A program made the translations under genes and the position numbers. From NCBI RefSeq assembly GCF_003857055.1, contig NZ_QGSZ01000230.1, positions 1-57,618 on the forward strand: DNA of 57,618 nucleotides, read 5' to 3'. Source of the stretch: Micromonospora inaquosa (GTDB lineage Bacteria; Actinomycetota; Actinomycetes; Mycobacteriales; Micromonosporaceae). The notes below the pieces were generated by a model. The model was given only the letters and a program-made list of their open reading frames with translations. It was not told where the DNA came from and searched no databases. Positions 45,646 to 53,425 of the stretch are shown here, one piece after another; position 1 is the first letter of the stretch, and every line of letters begins with the position of its first letter.

Positions 45646-45672
45646 ACCGGTCGCAGCGGAGCTGCGACCGGT
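45646..45672. terminator. GC-rich hairpin between accessory genes
   Basis: Perfect 12-base stem ACCGGTCGCAGC / GCTGCGACCGGT with a 3-base loop, 26 bp after one stop codon and 45 bp before the next start. Confidence 0.55.
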
Positions 45673-45716
45673 CCTCGGCATGCCTACAACCCGACCGTCT
45701 GCGAAGGAGAACTCTC

Positions 45717-46448
45717 GTGTTCCTGACCGATCCCGCGCTGCGGCGCATCGCCGCCGACACCAACGACGTCCTTCCCGAGCACCTGTGGCGCCACGACACC
45801 GCCACCCCCGACCCACTCGGCGACCTTGCCCGCATCCTGCACAAGACTGCCCGCGACTTCACCGACAGCACCACCGGCCTCGATGAGGCCCTCGCCCGAG
45901 TGGGTGTGCTCGCCGAGACGGCCCGGCAAGGGTTGGCCGCCCGCGCCGATCTACACATCGCCGCCTACCACCAGACGCTCACCGAAGCACTCATCGCCCG
46001 CGAACGGCACAACGTCCTCGGGGCCGCGCTCATCACCTGCTACCACGCCTGGCGCAACCACCGACCGATCGGCGACGGCGACGAGCGGTACCTCCTCCTG
46101 CGGCGCTGCGACCCGTCGCGCGGCGTGGCGACGCTACGGCGCAGCGACCCGCGCACCTGGTTGGTGGTGCCCGACGCCGAGGCCGCGGGCGCATTCAACA
46201 TCCCCTACCCGGATCGCGTCATCGGCGAGGTCACCGAGACCGAGCACGGATGGACGCCGACCGCCTACATCACCCGGCCCCATCACCAAGCCCCGCTCGC
46301 CACGGTGTATCCGCTACCCGCGTGCGGTGACCTCGCCTCAGCCTGCCGGTCGCTGCTGCGCTGGTGGCACCTGCGCCACTCCGACACCTGGCGCAACCGC
46401 ACCCCGAACCAACTCGACCCCGCTGAGCTCGCCCACCTCACCAGTTGA
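45717..46448 (+). CDS. Hypothetical protein of the accessory row
   Basis: A 243-residue protein from GTG 45717 with GAAGGAGA upstream. It starts VFLTDPALRRIAADTNDVLP and is mainly helical for 130 residues, then has a strand-rich part (RTWLVVPDAEAAGAF, TPTAYITRPHHQAP) and a C-terminal helix. One Cys pair only. It is followed 13 bp later by the next gene. I do not recognise the family. Confidence 0.6.
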   Translation: MFLTDPALRRIAADTNDVLPEHLWRHDTATPDPLGDLARILHKTARDFTDSTTGLDEALARVGVLAETARQGLAARADLHIAAYHQTLTEALIARERHNVLGAALITCYHAWRNHRPIGDGDERYLLLRRCDPSRGVATLRRSDPRTWLVVPDAEAAGAFNIPYPDRVIGEVTETEHGWTPTAYITRPHHQAPLATVYPLPACGDLASACRSLLRWWHLRHSDTWRNRTPNQLDPAELAHLTS

Positions 46449-46461
46449 AGCGGGGGACCTC

Positions 46462-46809
46462 ATGCCGCACCTCGGCACGATCGGCCGCTGGATCACCGCG
46501 GCGACCGAACGCACTCTCGAGCAACACGCCACCGATCCCGTCCCCGCCGCCGCGCACCTGCCCGAAGCCGCCGCCAACCTGCGGCACCTGCGCACCGAGC
46601 TACTGCTCGCGGTGGACCGGCTACGCACCCTACTGATCACGGAAGCTGACCTGAACGGTTCCACCAGCACGCTCGCCGCACTGGTGCAGACCATCAGGGA
46701 GCTGGCCCGGGAGTACCGGTACGCCCGCAACTGGGTCGACACCCCTCATCGGCGACGAGGCGCGGGCCGCATACGCGTAGCCGTCGGCGAGGCCTTCCCC
46801 GGCCCCTGA
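46462..46809 (+). CDS. Small helical hypothetical protein
   Basis: A 115-residue protein from ATG 46462 behind CGGGGGACCTC, 13 bp after the previous stop. It is nearly all helical (AAAHLPEAAANLRHLRTELL, LAALVQTIRELAREYRYARN), so a coiled-coil or four-helix fold is likely. The longer open frame that covers this gene runs inside its neighbour and is not used. Co-transcription with the preceding gene is likely. Function unknown. Confidence 0.5.
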   Translation: MPHLGTIGRWITAATERTLEQHATDPVPAAAHLPEAAANLRHLRTELLLAVDRLRTLLITEADLNGSTSTLAALVQTIRELAREYRYARNWVDTPHRRRGAGRIRVAVGEAFPGP

Positions 46810-46984
46810 CCTGCCGACGCGGCACCACCCACCCCACGACCACCGGGTCGTGCCTGGGCAGCACCCCTCGGCAGCGCACGACGTCACGCGCCTGCCGCAT
46901 TGACCGCTGCCCGCGACCTGGCGCACCACCGCCCGGCACGCCACTGTGTCCGGCGCCTACCAGTTCCCACGGAAGGAAATCCTG

Positions 46985-48277
46985 ATGCAACAGCTGTCGC
47001 TGACGCCTGCCACGCAGGCCGTCCTCGACGCCCTGACCGACCTCGGTCAAGGCGACGTCCACGAGTTGGCCGACAAATCCGGCAAGGCCCGGTCGACCAC
47101 CGACAAGGCGATCAAAACCCTGGCCGACGCCGGTGTCATCGTCGCGGTGAATCCCGACGCCGACCCGGCCGAGGGCACCCCCGCGCGGTGGACCCTCGCC
47201 ACGCCGAGCGACGCCGATGCGCTCTTGCCCGTTGACGCGGCCGGCGAGACCGACATCGGCGACCCGGACCCCGACAATACGGCCGGCCGACCGCACACGG
47301 AGGTAGGGCACGAGCCCACCGATGCGGTCCACGATGCCGCCGAGAACGACCGACCCGACGACGGCAGCGATGACACCGTCGACACGCCGGACACCGAGAC
47401 GGCCGACCAGGTGGGCAGCCAACTCGACAGTGACAACGCGACCGAGTCCGACGGCGCAGCCGTGGACGGCACCGACCCTGGCGAGGACGAGCAGGCACCG
47501 ACGGTCGCGGTCGTGCAGCCCGCTCGACCTGGAGACCGCAAGGTCATGGCCATCAAGGGTGTCTTGGCCGACCACGGCGATGGCGGCGCGACTCTCGACG
47601 TGATCGTGGCCGAGAGCGGTATCAGTCACCCGACCGCCTCGCGGCTGCTGACCGCGATGGAGCAGGCCGACGCCGCCCGCCGGCTGCCCGGCCTGCCGCA
47701 GCGGTGGATCCCTGGTCCGACCAAGGCCAGCGAGGTCGACCCGAATCCGGAGCCGCCCCGCTGCCCGCTGTGCTACCAGGTCATCCGCGGCCTGGCGACC
47801 GCGCCGAGCGCTACGGCGGCGGTGCTACCCCTGATCCGGGCGGACGGCACGCTGCACGTCGTCGCAGCGGACGGCGAAGCCCACATCATCACCCTGCCCC
47901 AGAGAATGCCGCCGCGCGCGACAGGCAGCACCGCGAACGTGGGCCGCCGCGGCGACGGGAGCGCCAACGCCGACGGCAGCCAGCCGTTCGGCCGGGGCGA
48001 GTTGGAGAAGCTGACCCTCGACGTCCTGACCGCGAACCCGGGCCGGGCGATGAGTCCGCAGGACATCGCCACCGCCATCAGCGGACAGCTCGGCCGCGCG
48101 GTCAGCTCCGGGGCGGTGCGCAACAACTGCACCAAGGCCGCCGCCGGCGGCCGGATCCTCCTGGCCTCCGAGACACCGCTGACCTTCACCTACCCGGTCC
48201 AGGCCGACCAGAGCCCCACCGCGAGCACCAGCGCAGAGCAACCCGGCCAGGACGACAACGACGCCGAGCAGTCCTAA
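46985..48277 (+). CDS. Multi-winged-helix protein with acidic linker
   Basis: A 430-residue protein from ATG 46985 behind GGAAGGAAA. Three winged-helix-like units are visible: residues 1-65 (ATQAVLDALTDLGQGDVHEL, ARSTTDKAIKTLADAG), about 185-240 (GATLDVIVAESGISHPTAS) and the C-terminal part (MSPQDIATAISGQLGR, AVRNNCTKAAAGGRI). Between the first two lies a 100-residue acidic, threonine-rich linker. CPLCYQVIRG may be a remnant zinc knuckle. I infer a DNA-binding regulator or partition-type factor. Similar multi-domain proteins occur on actinomycete elements, but I cannot name the family. Confidence 0.6.
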   Translation: MQQLSLTPATQAVLDALTDLGQGDVHELADKSGKARSTTDKAIKTLADAGVIVAVNPDADPAEGTPARWTLATPSDADALLPVDAAGETDIGDPDPDNTAGRPHTEVGHEPTDAVHDAAENDRPDDGSDDTVDTPDTETADQVGSQLDSDNATESDGAAVDGTDPGEDEQAPTVAVVQPARPGDRKVMAIKGVLADHGDGGATLDVIVAESGISHPTASRLLTAMEQADAARRLPGLPQRWIPGPTKASEVDPNPEPPRCPLCYQVIRGLATAPSATAAVLPLIRADGTLHVVAADGEAHIITLPQRMPPRATGSTANVGRRGDGSANADGSQPFGRGELEKLTLDVLTANPGRAMSPQDIATAISGQLGRAVSSGAVRNNCTKAAAGGRILLASETPLTFTYPVQADQSPTASTSAEQPGQDDNDAEQS

Positions 48278-48298
48278 CCCACACCATCCCCAACCCAT

Positions 48299-48332
48299 CG
48301 CGGGGGCCGATCGGATCCGCTCGGCCCCCGCG
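48299..48332. terminator. GC-rich hairpin between accessory genes
   Basis: Perfect 12-base stem CGCGGGGGCCGA / TCGGCCCCCGCG with a 10-base loop, 22 bp after the preceding stop and 24 bp before the DUF932 gene. Confidence 0.6.
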
Positions 48333-48355
48333 GGCGTAGCGAGAAGGAGAACCCC

Positions 48356-49345
48356 GTGCCCCACGAACTCGAAACGTTCGCCGACGGAACGACCGCCTTC
48401 GCCAGCGCCCGCCTGTCGGCCTGGCACCAGCTGGGCACCGTCACCCAGGACACGATGAAGGCAGAGGAGATCATGGCCGCCGCCCGGCTCGGCGACTGGG
48501 GCGTGCGGACCATCCGCACCGTCGGCATCGACATCGTCGACGGAGTCGAGGTGCAGATCCCCGCCGACGACAAGCGCATGACCGTGCGCCGCAACCCGGT
48601 CACGGCCGAAACCGAGTACCTCGGCATCGTCGGCACCGACTACACCGTGGTCCAGAACGAGCAGTGCGCCGAGATGCTCGACCGCCTGGTCGATCAGGTG
48701 GGCGGCGCCCACTTCGAGACCGCCGGAAGCCTCCGCCGCGGCAAGAGTGTGTTCGTCACGATGAAACTACCGACGGCGATGGAGATCGCCGGGGTGGACC
48801 GGTTGGACCTCTACCTGATCGGCACGACCTCGCACGACGGCACCGCCGCCCTGCGGGTGGACGCCAGCCCGATCCGGGTCGTCTGCGCCAACACCCAACG
48901 CGCCGCCTTCGCCCACTCCGCCGGGCACTACACGTTCCGGCACACCTCCAACGTCAACTCCCAGATCAGCCAGGCCCGCGAGGCGCTGGGCCTGATGTGG
49001 ACGTACATGGAGACCTTCGAGAAGGCCGCCGAGCGGATGCTCCAAACCGAGCTGACCATGCGCGAGTTCGAGAAGGTCGTCGCCGAGGTGTGGCCGGTCA
49101 AGGACAACGCGTCCGAGCAGACCCACAACAACGCCAAGCAGCGTCTCGGCACCCTCAAGTACCTGATCCGCGAGGCCGACACCCAGAAGGCCATCGCCGG
49201 CACCCGGTGGGCCGGCTACCAGGCCGTGACCGAGTACCTCGACCACTACCAGCCCGCCAAGAACGAAGTTGCCCGCGCCAACCGGGTGCTCACCGGCAAC
49301 GTCGGCGAGCTGAAGGTGGCCGCCTTCGACCTGCTGAAGGTCTGA
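48356..49345 (+). CDS. DUF932 (phage/plasmid-like) protein
   Basis: A 329-residue protein from GTG 48356 behind GAGAAGGAGA. It matches the DUF932/phage-plasmid-like family: an early ARLSAWHQLGTVTQDTM, then TVVQNEQCAEMLDRLVDQ, VFVTMKLPTAMEI, PIRVVCANTQRAAFA with the conserved C.NT, and the closing segment NRVLTGNVGELKVAAFDLL. These proteins are frequent on plasmids and phages and resemble the YfjQ/YeeS accessory group; their function is unknown. Its length is normal. Confidence 0.85.
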   Translation: MPHELETFADGTTAFASARLSAWHQLGTVTQDTMKAEEIMAAARLGDWGVRTIRTVGIDIVDGVEVQIPADDKRMTVRRNPVTAETEYLGIVGTDYTVVQNEQCAEMLDRLVDQVGGAHFETAGSLRRGKSVFVTMKLPTAMEIAGVDRLDLYLIGTTSHDGTAALRVDASPIRVVCANTQRAAFAHSAGHYTFRHTSNVNSQISQAREALGLMWTYMETFEKAAERMLQTELTMREFEKVVAEVWPVKDNASEQTHNNAKQRLGTLKYLIREADTQKAIAGTRWAGYQAVTEYLDHYQPAKNEVARANRVLTGNVGELKVAAFDLLKV

Positions 49346-49406
49346 CCGCGCCACTGCCCCTCGGGGCGGCGACCGCTGCCCCGGCCCGCACAGAACGGAC
49401 ACACCC

Positions 49407-49460
49407 ATGGCAGCACCGAGCACCAGGCGGCGCGGATCAGACGAGACGGCCCGCCGATGA
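49407..49460 (+). CDS. 17-codon micro-ORF overlapping the next start
   Basis: ATG 49407 to TGA 49460, peptide MAAPSTRRRGSDETARR. Its stop overlaps the next gene's start (ATGA), the same coupling seen between true genes here. There is no strong ribosome site. It may be a leader peptide or chance. Confidence 0.25.
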   Translation: MAAPSTRRRGSDETARR

Positions 49461-49858
49461 TCCGCCACATCCGCCACCCCCGCGACCTTCGACAGTCCGT
49501 GTGCGGCCTGCCCGCCGCCGATGTCCAGCGATGGGAGACCGACGACCCGCCGCGCGTCGAGTCCACCTGCGAGGACTGCTACACCCTGCTCCCCGAAGCC
49601 GCCCGACCCGACGACGCCAACCACCCACCCGGCGACCCCACGCTCATCGACACGCTGCGGCGCGTCATCGCCAACCGGCAGCACGCCAAGATCGACGGTG
49701 TCCTCGTCGACCTGTGGTCGGCCAGCGTCACCGTCCTCATCTGGGACCACCTCCGCGACGACAAGCGGCAACAGCTGCTGGCCCTGCCGTCACACGAGCT
49801 GATCCTGCGCTGCGTCGCGATCTACACCCGCGTCACCGCGAAGAAGGACCACCAGTGA
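49457..49858 (+). CDS. Small hypothetical protein
   Basis: A 133-residue protein starting MIRHIRHPRDLRQSVCGLPA. Cysteines in SVCGLP and ESTCEDCYTLLP fit a zinc-binding N-terminal part like that in small actinomycete phage/plasmid proteins; the rest is helical (PTLIDTLRRVIANRQHAK, WDHLRDDKRQQLLALPSH). Its stop overlaps the next gene's GTG (GTGA). Function unknown. Confidence 0.55.
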   Translation: MIRHIRHPRDLRQSVCGLPAADVQRWETDDPPRVESTCEDCYTLLPEAARPDDANHPPGDPTLIDTLRRVIANRQHAKIDGVLVDLWSASVTVLIWDHLRDDKRQQLLALPSHELILRCVAIYTRVTAKKDHQ

Positions 49859-50301
49859 CCGCCCCCCGCCTGCCGCAATGGTTCCGCTTCGGGCCGTGGG
49901 TGTTCTCGATCGACGCCGCGCGGGCGTTGATCGCGGCGTCTCCCCGCGACACCCGGCCCCTGGACGTCTCGGCGTGGGCCGCCGCGTACGGCCTTGCCCA
50001 TCTTGACAACCCCAACCCGTCGGCAATCAGCCTCATCGGCCCGACCAGCACCGCCCTCAACCGGACCTACGCCATGACCACCGATCTGACCCAGCCGCTG
50101 ATCGTGGGCCAGCTCAGCATCAGCGGACACCCGGCCGGCCCGCTGCTCATCGACGGGACCCACCGTCTCTACCGCGCCTGGCGCGAGCACACACCGCGGC
50201 TGCCGGCCTACGTGCTCACCGTGCAGGAGACCCGCCAGATCCAGGACGACCTGCTCCTCGGACCACACGCAATCTCCAGCACCCCCGCCGTCGACCGATG
50301 A
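49855..50301 (+). CDS. ParB-like fold hypothetical protein
   Basis: A 148-residue protein from GTG 49855 (VTAPRLPQWFRFGPWVFSID). The segment PLIVGQLSISGHPAGPLLID followed by GTHRLYRAWREHTPRLPAYV resembles the ParB/Srx N-terminal fold, in which a DGxHR motif contacts a nucleotide. No DNA-binding C-terminal domain follows, so it is not a full ParB. It is translationally coupled to the gene before it. Confidence 0.5.
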   Translation: MTAPRLPQWFRFGPWVFSIDAARALIAASPRDTRPLDVSAWAAAYGLAHLDNPNPSAISLIGPTSTALNRTYAMTTDLTQPLIVGQLSISGHPAGPLLIDGTHRLYRAWREHTPRLPAYVLTVQETRQIQDDLLLGPHAISSTPAVDR

Positions 50302-50328
50302 CGGCCTGACACCACCCGCACCCACCGC

Positions 50329-50374
50329 GTACGCCTCGGAAGCCGCCCCAACGCCGGCGGCGACCGAGGCGTAC
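50329..50374. terminator. Long hairpin between accessory genes
   Basis: Outer stem GTACGCCTCGG / CCGAGGCGTAC (11 bp) and inner stem GCCGCC / GGCGGC, between one stop at 50301 and the next start at 50402. Confidence 0.55.
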
Positions 50375-50401
50375 ACGCATTCACCCCTTGCGGAGGAACC
50401 C

Positions 50402-50731
50402 GTGACGTACACGCCACCGTGGCGCAGGGTCTGCGACTGCCGCTGCATCATTCACCACCGCCTGCCGCGCACCACCTACAACGAGCCCGGCTGCGCCTGC
50501 ACCATCACCTGCGCCACCCAACCCCTCACGCTGCTGGCCCACCAGTGGGACCGCGCATTCTTCCTCGACCAGGACGGCGACCTCTGGCACGCCCCGGCCA
50601 TGGCCAACGGCACCTGGGACTGGGACAACGCCACAAGGGTCGACACCCGCGCCGACGTCGACGACGCCAGCCTCGTCATCGAGCACCTGCTCCGCCAAGC
50701 CGCCACCGTCCTCGACACGTCCACCGACTGA
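50402..50731 (+). CDS. Cys/His-rich small protein, copy 1
   Basis: A 109-residue protein from GTG 50402 behind GCGGAGGAACCC. The N-terminal CDCRCIIHHRLPRTTY and CACTITCATQPLTLL pattern (CxCxC...HH...CxCxxxC) suggests a small metal-binding knuckle. The C-terminal half (FFLDQDGDLWHAP...WDWDNATRVD) has no named match. The gene 75 bp downstream encodes a paralogue with the same Cys pattern and WDW motif. Function unknown; tandem duplication inferred. Confidence 0.55.
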   Translation: MTYTPPWRRVCDCRCIIHHRLPRTTYNEPGCACTITCATQPLTLLAHQWDRAFFLDQDGDLWHAPAMANGTWDWDNATRVDTRADVDDASLVIEHLLRQAATVLDTSTD

Positions 50732-50745
50732 CCCGCCCGCCCAAG

Positions 50746-50771
50746 GTGGGCCGCCCGCAAGGGCGGCCCAC
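50746..50771. terminator. Hairpin with T-run between the Cys-rich paralogues
   Basis: Perfect 11-base stem GTGGGCCGCCC / GGGCGGCCCAC with a GCAA loop, then AACCTTTT. It is 14 bp after the stop of copy 1 and 35 bp before the start of copy 2, a good intrinsic terminator on the plus strand. Confidence 0.7.
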
Positions 50772-50806
50772 AACCTTTTCGTGCTTCACGACCAAGGAAG
50801 ACATCT

Positions 50807-51148
50807 ATGCACCGCACCAACCGCAACGCCCGCGAGCGCGCCTGCGACTGCCGCTGCCCGATCCACCACGGCCAGGCGCGCTCGACCTACAACAACCCCG
50901 ACTGCCACTGCCTGGCCACCTGCGCCAGTCAACCCATGACCCTGCTCGCCCCACAGATCAACGGCGCCGTGTTCCTCGACGTCACCAACGCCCTCTGGTA
51001 CGTGCCCAGCCTGGAGCCCGGCCACTGGGACTGGCGCTACGCCACCCCCGTCGACGTGGGCCACCCGCTGTTCCCGGCCAGCACCCTGATCACCGGCCTC
51101 CTCCGCGAGACCCACGCCGAACTGCTCCCCCTTCTCTACCGCCTCTAG
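50807..51148 (+). CDS. Cys/His-rich small protein, copy 2
   Basis: A 113-residue protein from ATG 50807 with AAGGAAGA upstream. It repeats the pattern of the preceding gene: CDCRCPIHHGQARSTYN and CHCLATCASQPMTLLAP, then AVFLDVTNALWYVP and WDWRYATPVDVGHP. The paralogues differ enough to suggest an old duplication. No enzymatic motif. It precedes the cell-wall hydrolase by 74 bp. Confidence 0.55.
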   Translation: MHRTNRNARERACDCRCPIHHGQARSTYNNPDCHCLATCASQPMTLLAPQINGAVFLDVTNALWYVPSLEPGHWDWRYATPVDVGHPLFPASTLITGLLRETHAELLPLLYRL

Positions 51149-51222
51149 AACGCACATCGCGGCAACCGCCGCGCACCGGCACGCAGACCGACCCTTCCTC
51201 GCTATCCCGAGAGGTCATCGCC

Positions 51223-52242
51223 ATGACAAAGGTCATCATCGGCGTCGTTACCGTCGTCGTCATCGCCTGTTTCGGCCTGCCCCTCCTGCTGCTGTCCTCC
51301 GTCACCGGCGGCGGCCCCGGCGGCTGCGCCGTCGCCGCCCCGCCCGGCCTACGCCCCTCCGGGCAGCCGCCCGGCCCCGGCCGATGGGACACCGAGCAAC
51401 TCGACATCGCCGCCACGATCATCGACGTCGGGGTCACCAAAGGCGTACCCCGCTGGGGCTGGATCGTCGCCGTCGCCACCGCCATGCAGGAATCCGGCCT
51501 CCGCAACCTGCCCCACCTTGGCGACCGCAACGACCACGACTCCATCGGCGTCTTCCAGCAACGCCCCAGCCAAGGCTGGGGCACCACCGCGCAACTGTCC
51601 GAGCCCGCCTACCAGGCCGGCACGTTCTTCGACAAACTCCAGACCGTGCCCGGCTGGCAGACGATGCCACTCACCCAGGCCGCGCAAGCCGTCCAGGTCT
51701 CCGCGTTCCCCGACGCCTACGCCACCTGGACCGACGACGCCCTGCACCTCGTCGAGCAGATGACCAGCACCCTCGTCGACTGCGCCACCGACACCCTCGA
51801 GGCGCTCCCCGCCGGGTTCGCGTTACCCGCCAACACCCCACCCGCCGTAGCAACCGCCCTCTTCTGGGCCGTCGGCCAACTCGGCACGCCGTATCACTTC
51901 GGTGGCACCTGCACCGACCCGCACTCCGGCGACCCCGACAAACAATGCGACTGCTCCTCGCTGATGCAATCGGCGTACCGGGCCGCCGGCATCTCCATCC
52001 CCCGCGTCACCACCGACCAGGTCGTCGCTGGCAAGCCGGTGGCCGACCCGACGCTTCTGCTACCCGGCGACCTCGTGTTCATCCCCGGCAGCCAAGGCAC
52101 CATGACCAACCCACGCCACGTCGCCATGTATATCGGGCAGGAATTGATCATTCAGGCGCCAAGAACCGGCGACGTGGTCAAGATCTCGCGGCTGAGCAAC
52201 TGGTTAGGCCAGATCGCCGCCATCAGGCGGGTTGCGCTGTAA
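51223..52242 (+). CDS. NlpC/P60 peptidoglycan hydrolase with lysozyme-like domain (VirB1-type)
   Basis: A 339-residue protein from ATG 51223. A membrane or signal segment (IIGVVTVVVIACFGLPLLLL) starts it. Residues about 70-190 form a lysozyme-like domain (VAVATAMQESGLRNLPHLGD, with the catalytic Glu in QES, then SIGVFQQRPSQGWG). The C-terminal NlpC/P60 domain has its cysteine in QCDCSSLMQSAYRAAG, the histidine in NPRHVAMYIG and a third residue near ELIIQAP. This two-enzyme arrangement is typical of Gram-positive conjugation hydrolases that open the wall for the mating channel. Its separation from the transfer operon is not unusual. Confidence 0.85.
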   Translation: MTKVIIGVVTVVVIACFGLPLLLLSSVTGGGPGGCAVAAPPGLRPSGQPPGPGRWDTEQLDIAATIIDVGVTKGVPRWGWIVAVATAMQESGLRNLPHLGDRNDHDSIGVFQQRPSQGWGTTAQLSEPAYQAGTFFDKLQTVPGWQTMPLTQAAQAVQVSAFPDAYATWTDDALHLVEQMTSTLVDCATDTLEALPAGFALPANTPPAVATALFWAVGQLGTPYHFGGTCTDPHSGDPDKQCDCSSLMQSAYRAAGISIPRVTTDQVVAGKPVADPTLLLPGDLVFIPGSQGTMTNPRHVAMYIGQELIIQAPRTGDVVKISRLSNWLGQIAAIRRVAL

Positions 52243-52780
52243 CAGCGGCGTCGTCGGGTCCCACCTCGATCCCGCTCGATGCCCCATCACGGCCGACCTT
52301 GGCGAGCGGACCACGGCAGATCCGAGTTAGGAGACCTTGGCAGATCCGCAGCGACGGCGACGACCGCGACGGCACGTCCGGTCGTGGATCAGACAGCTCA
52401 CGCGGCCGGTTTGCTACCTGGCGACAGGTGGCCTCCGTGGCCTGCCACCAACCGCGTATGCCACGATTTCAGCGTCAGCCCCTGCGACGGCCGCTGGGTG
52501 TTCCGGTAGCCGGCCGTCCCAGACAACCAGCCACGACCCGTACAACTGGGCCCGTCCTTCGAGTCGAGCTAAGAACCAGATGTGCAGGTGGGCGCCACCG
52601 CCTCCGATGCGACAGAACTAGGCCCGCGAGATGCGCGCCAGGGCCTGCAAATGGCGAACGATGCGCTACTCAACAACCCCGATCTCACCATCGATACCGA
52701 GGCCCGACAACGGCACAACACCAGCCACCCGGCCCGGGCCGGCGCGGTCACGCCGTCGGGGTGACCGCGTCGGCCATGCC
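52243..52780. other. Non-coding gap between hydrolase and small minus-strand gene
   Basis: About 540 bp. A 60-codon frame at 52582-52764 has no ribosome site and no family match. No motif or strong hairpin stood out. Transcripts converge here, so terminators are expected, but I could not identify one. Confidence 0.4.
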
Positions 52781-53197
52781 TCACTCCTCGGCCCACATCC
52801 CGGGGAAGCGGGCCCGCACCAGCTCGATCAGACCCGGATCGACCTGCCGGATGACCCGGACGACGGGCGGACCGTCCAAGCCGTCCAGCACATACATACC
52901 AAGCACGTAGGAAACCTGGTTCCCGTCCGGACCGGAGTAGCCCAAGAGGTCACGGCAGAACAGGCAGAAGCGCCGGACCAGGTCACGGTCCAGGTCGACC
53001 AGGCCGAGGTCGCGGATCAGCGGACGGACGGCTTGCAGCGCGTATTCGAACTGGTCCACCGGTTCCGGCATCTGGTCGGCGTCGATCGCGCGTCGCATCT
53101 GAGTGCAGACCAGGTCCGTGATCTGCTCCCGGGCCTCCGGGAAGTGTTGCCATGCGCGGTCTCCCACCGGGCCAAAGGCCCAAGGCTGAGTCGACAT
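52781..53197 (-). CDS. Hypothetical protein
   Basis: A 138-residue protein from ATG 53197 behind CTGGAGATAG. Mainly helical (REQITDLVCTQMRRAIDADQ, DRDLVRRFCLFCRDLLGYSG, then VSYVLGMYVLDGL). One CxxC-like FCLFCRD. No family recognised. It is isolated between the hydrolase and the regulator gene. Confidence 0.5.
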   Translation of the reverse strand: MSTQPWAFGPVGDRAWQHFPEAREQITDLVCTQMRRAIDADQMPEPVDQFEYALQAVRPLIRDLGLVDLDRDLVRRFCLFCRDLLGYSGPDGNQVSYVLGMYVLDGLDGPPVVRVIRQVDPGLIELVRARFPGMWAEE

Positions 53198-53425
53198 CCA
53201 CTATCTCCAGGCGAGTCTTTATACGTCACAAGAGGAACCTCCGGCCAAAACGCCGAAAGCCTGCCGCGCTGATCATGGACGGGACGCTGGTGAAGCCGAT
53301 CCCCCGCATGAATATGCGGCTCGCCCTGGCTGGCTGTCTGGCCCAGCACGTAATGGCCCAGCGGAGGATCGGCACGAGCGCCAGCAGGTGTAGCGAACGT
53401 GCGTGGGGCGGCCTGGCGGGGACGG

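Noticed and set aside
48664..50301. 545-residue plus-strand frame over the DUF932 gene and following genes
   Set aside because: Only its last 148 codons (from GTG 49855) look like protein; the earlier part is an out-of-frame reading of the DUF932 gene.
52582..52764. 60-codon plus-strand frame
   Set aside because: No ribosome site and no recognisable sequence; it lies in a convergent gap.
53198..53425. Possible transposase scrap (LIMDGTLV reading at about 53.27 kb)
   Set aside because: Only a few residues resemble a DDE-type context; no flanking repeats.
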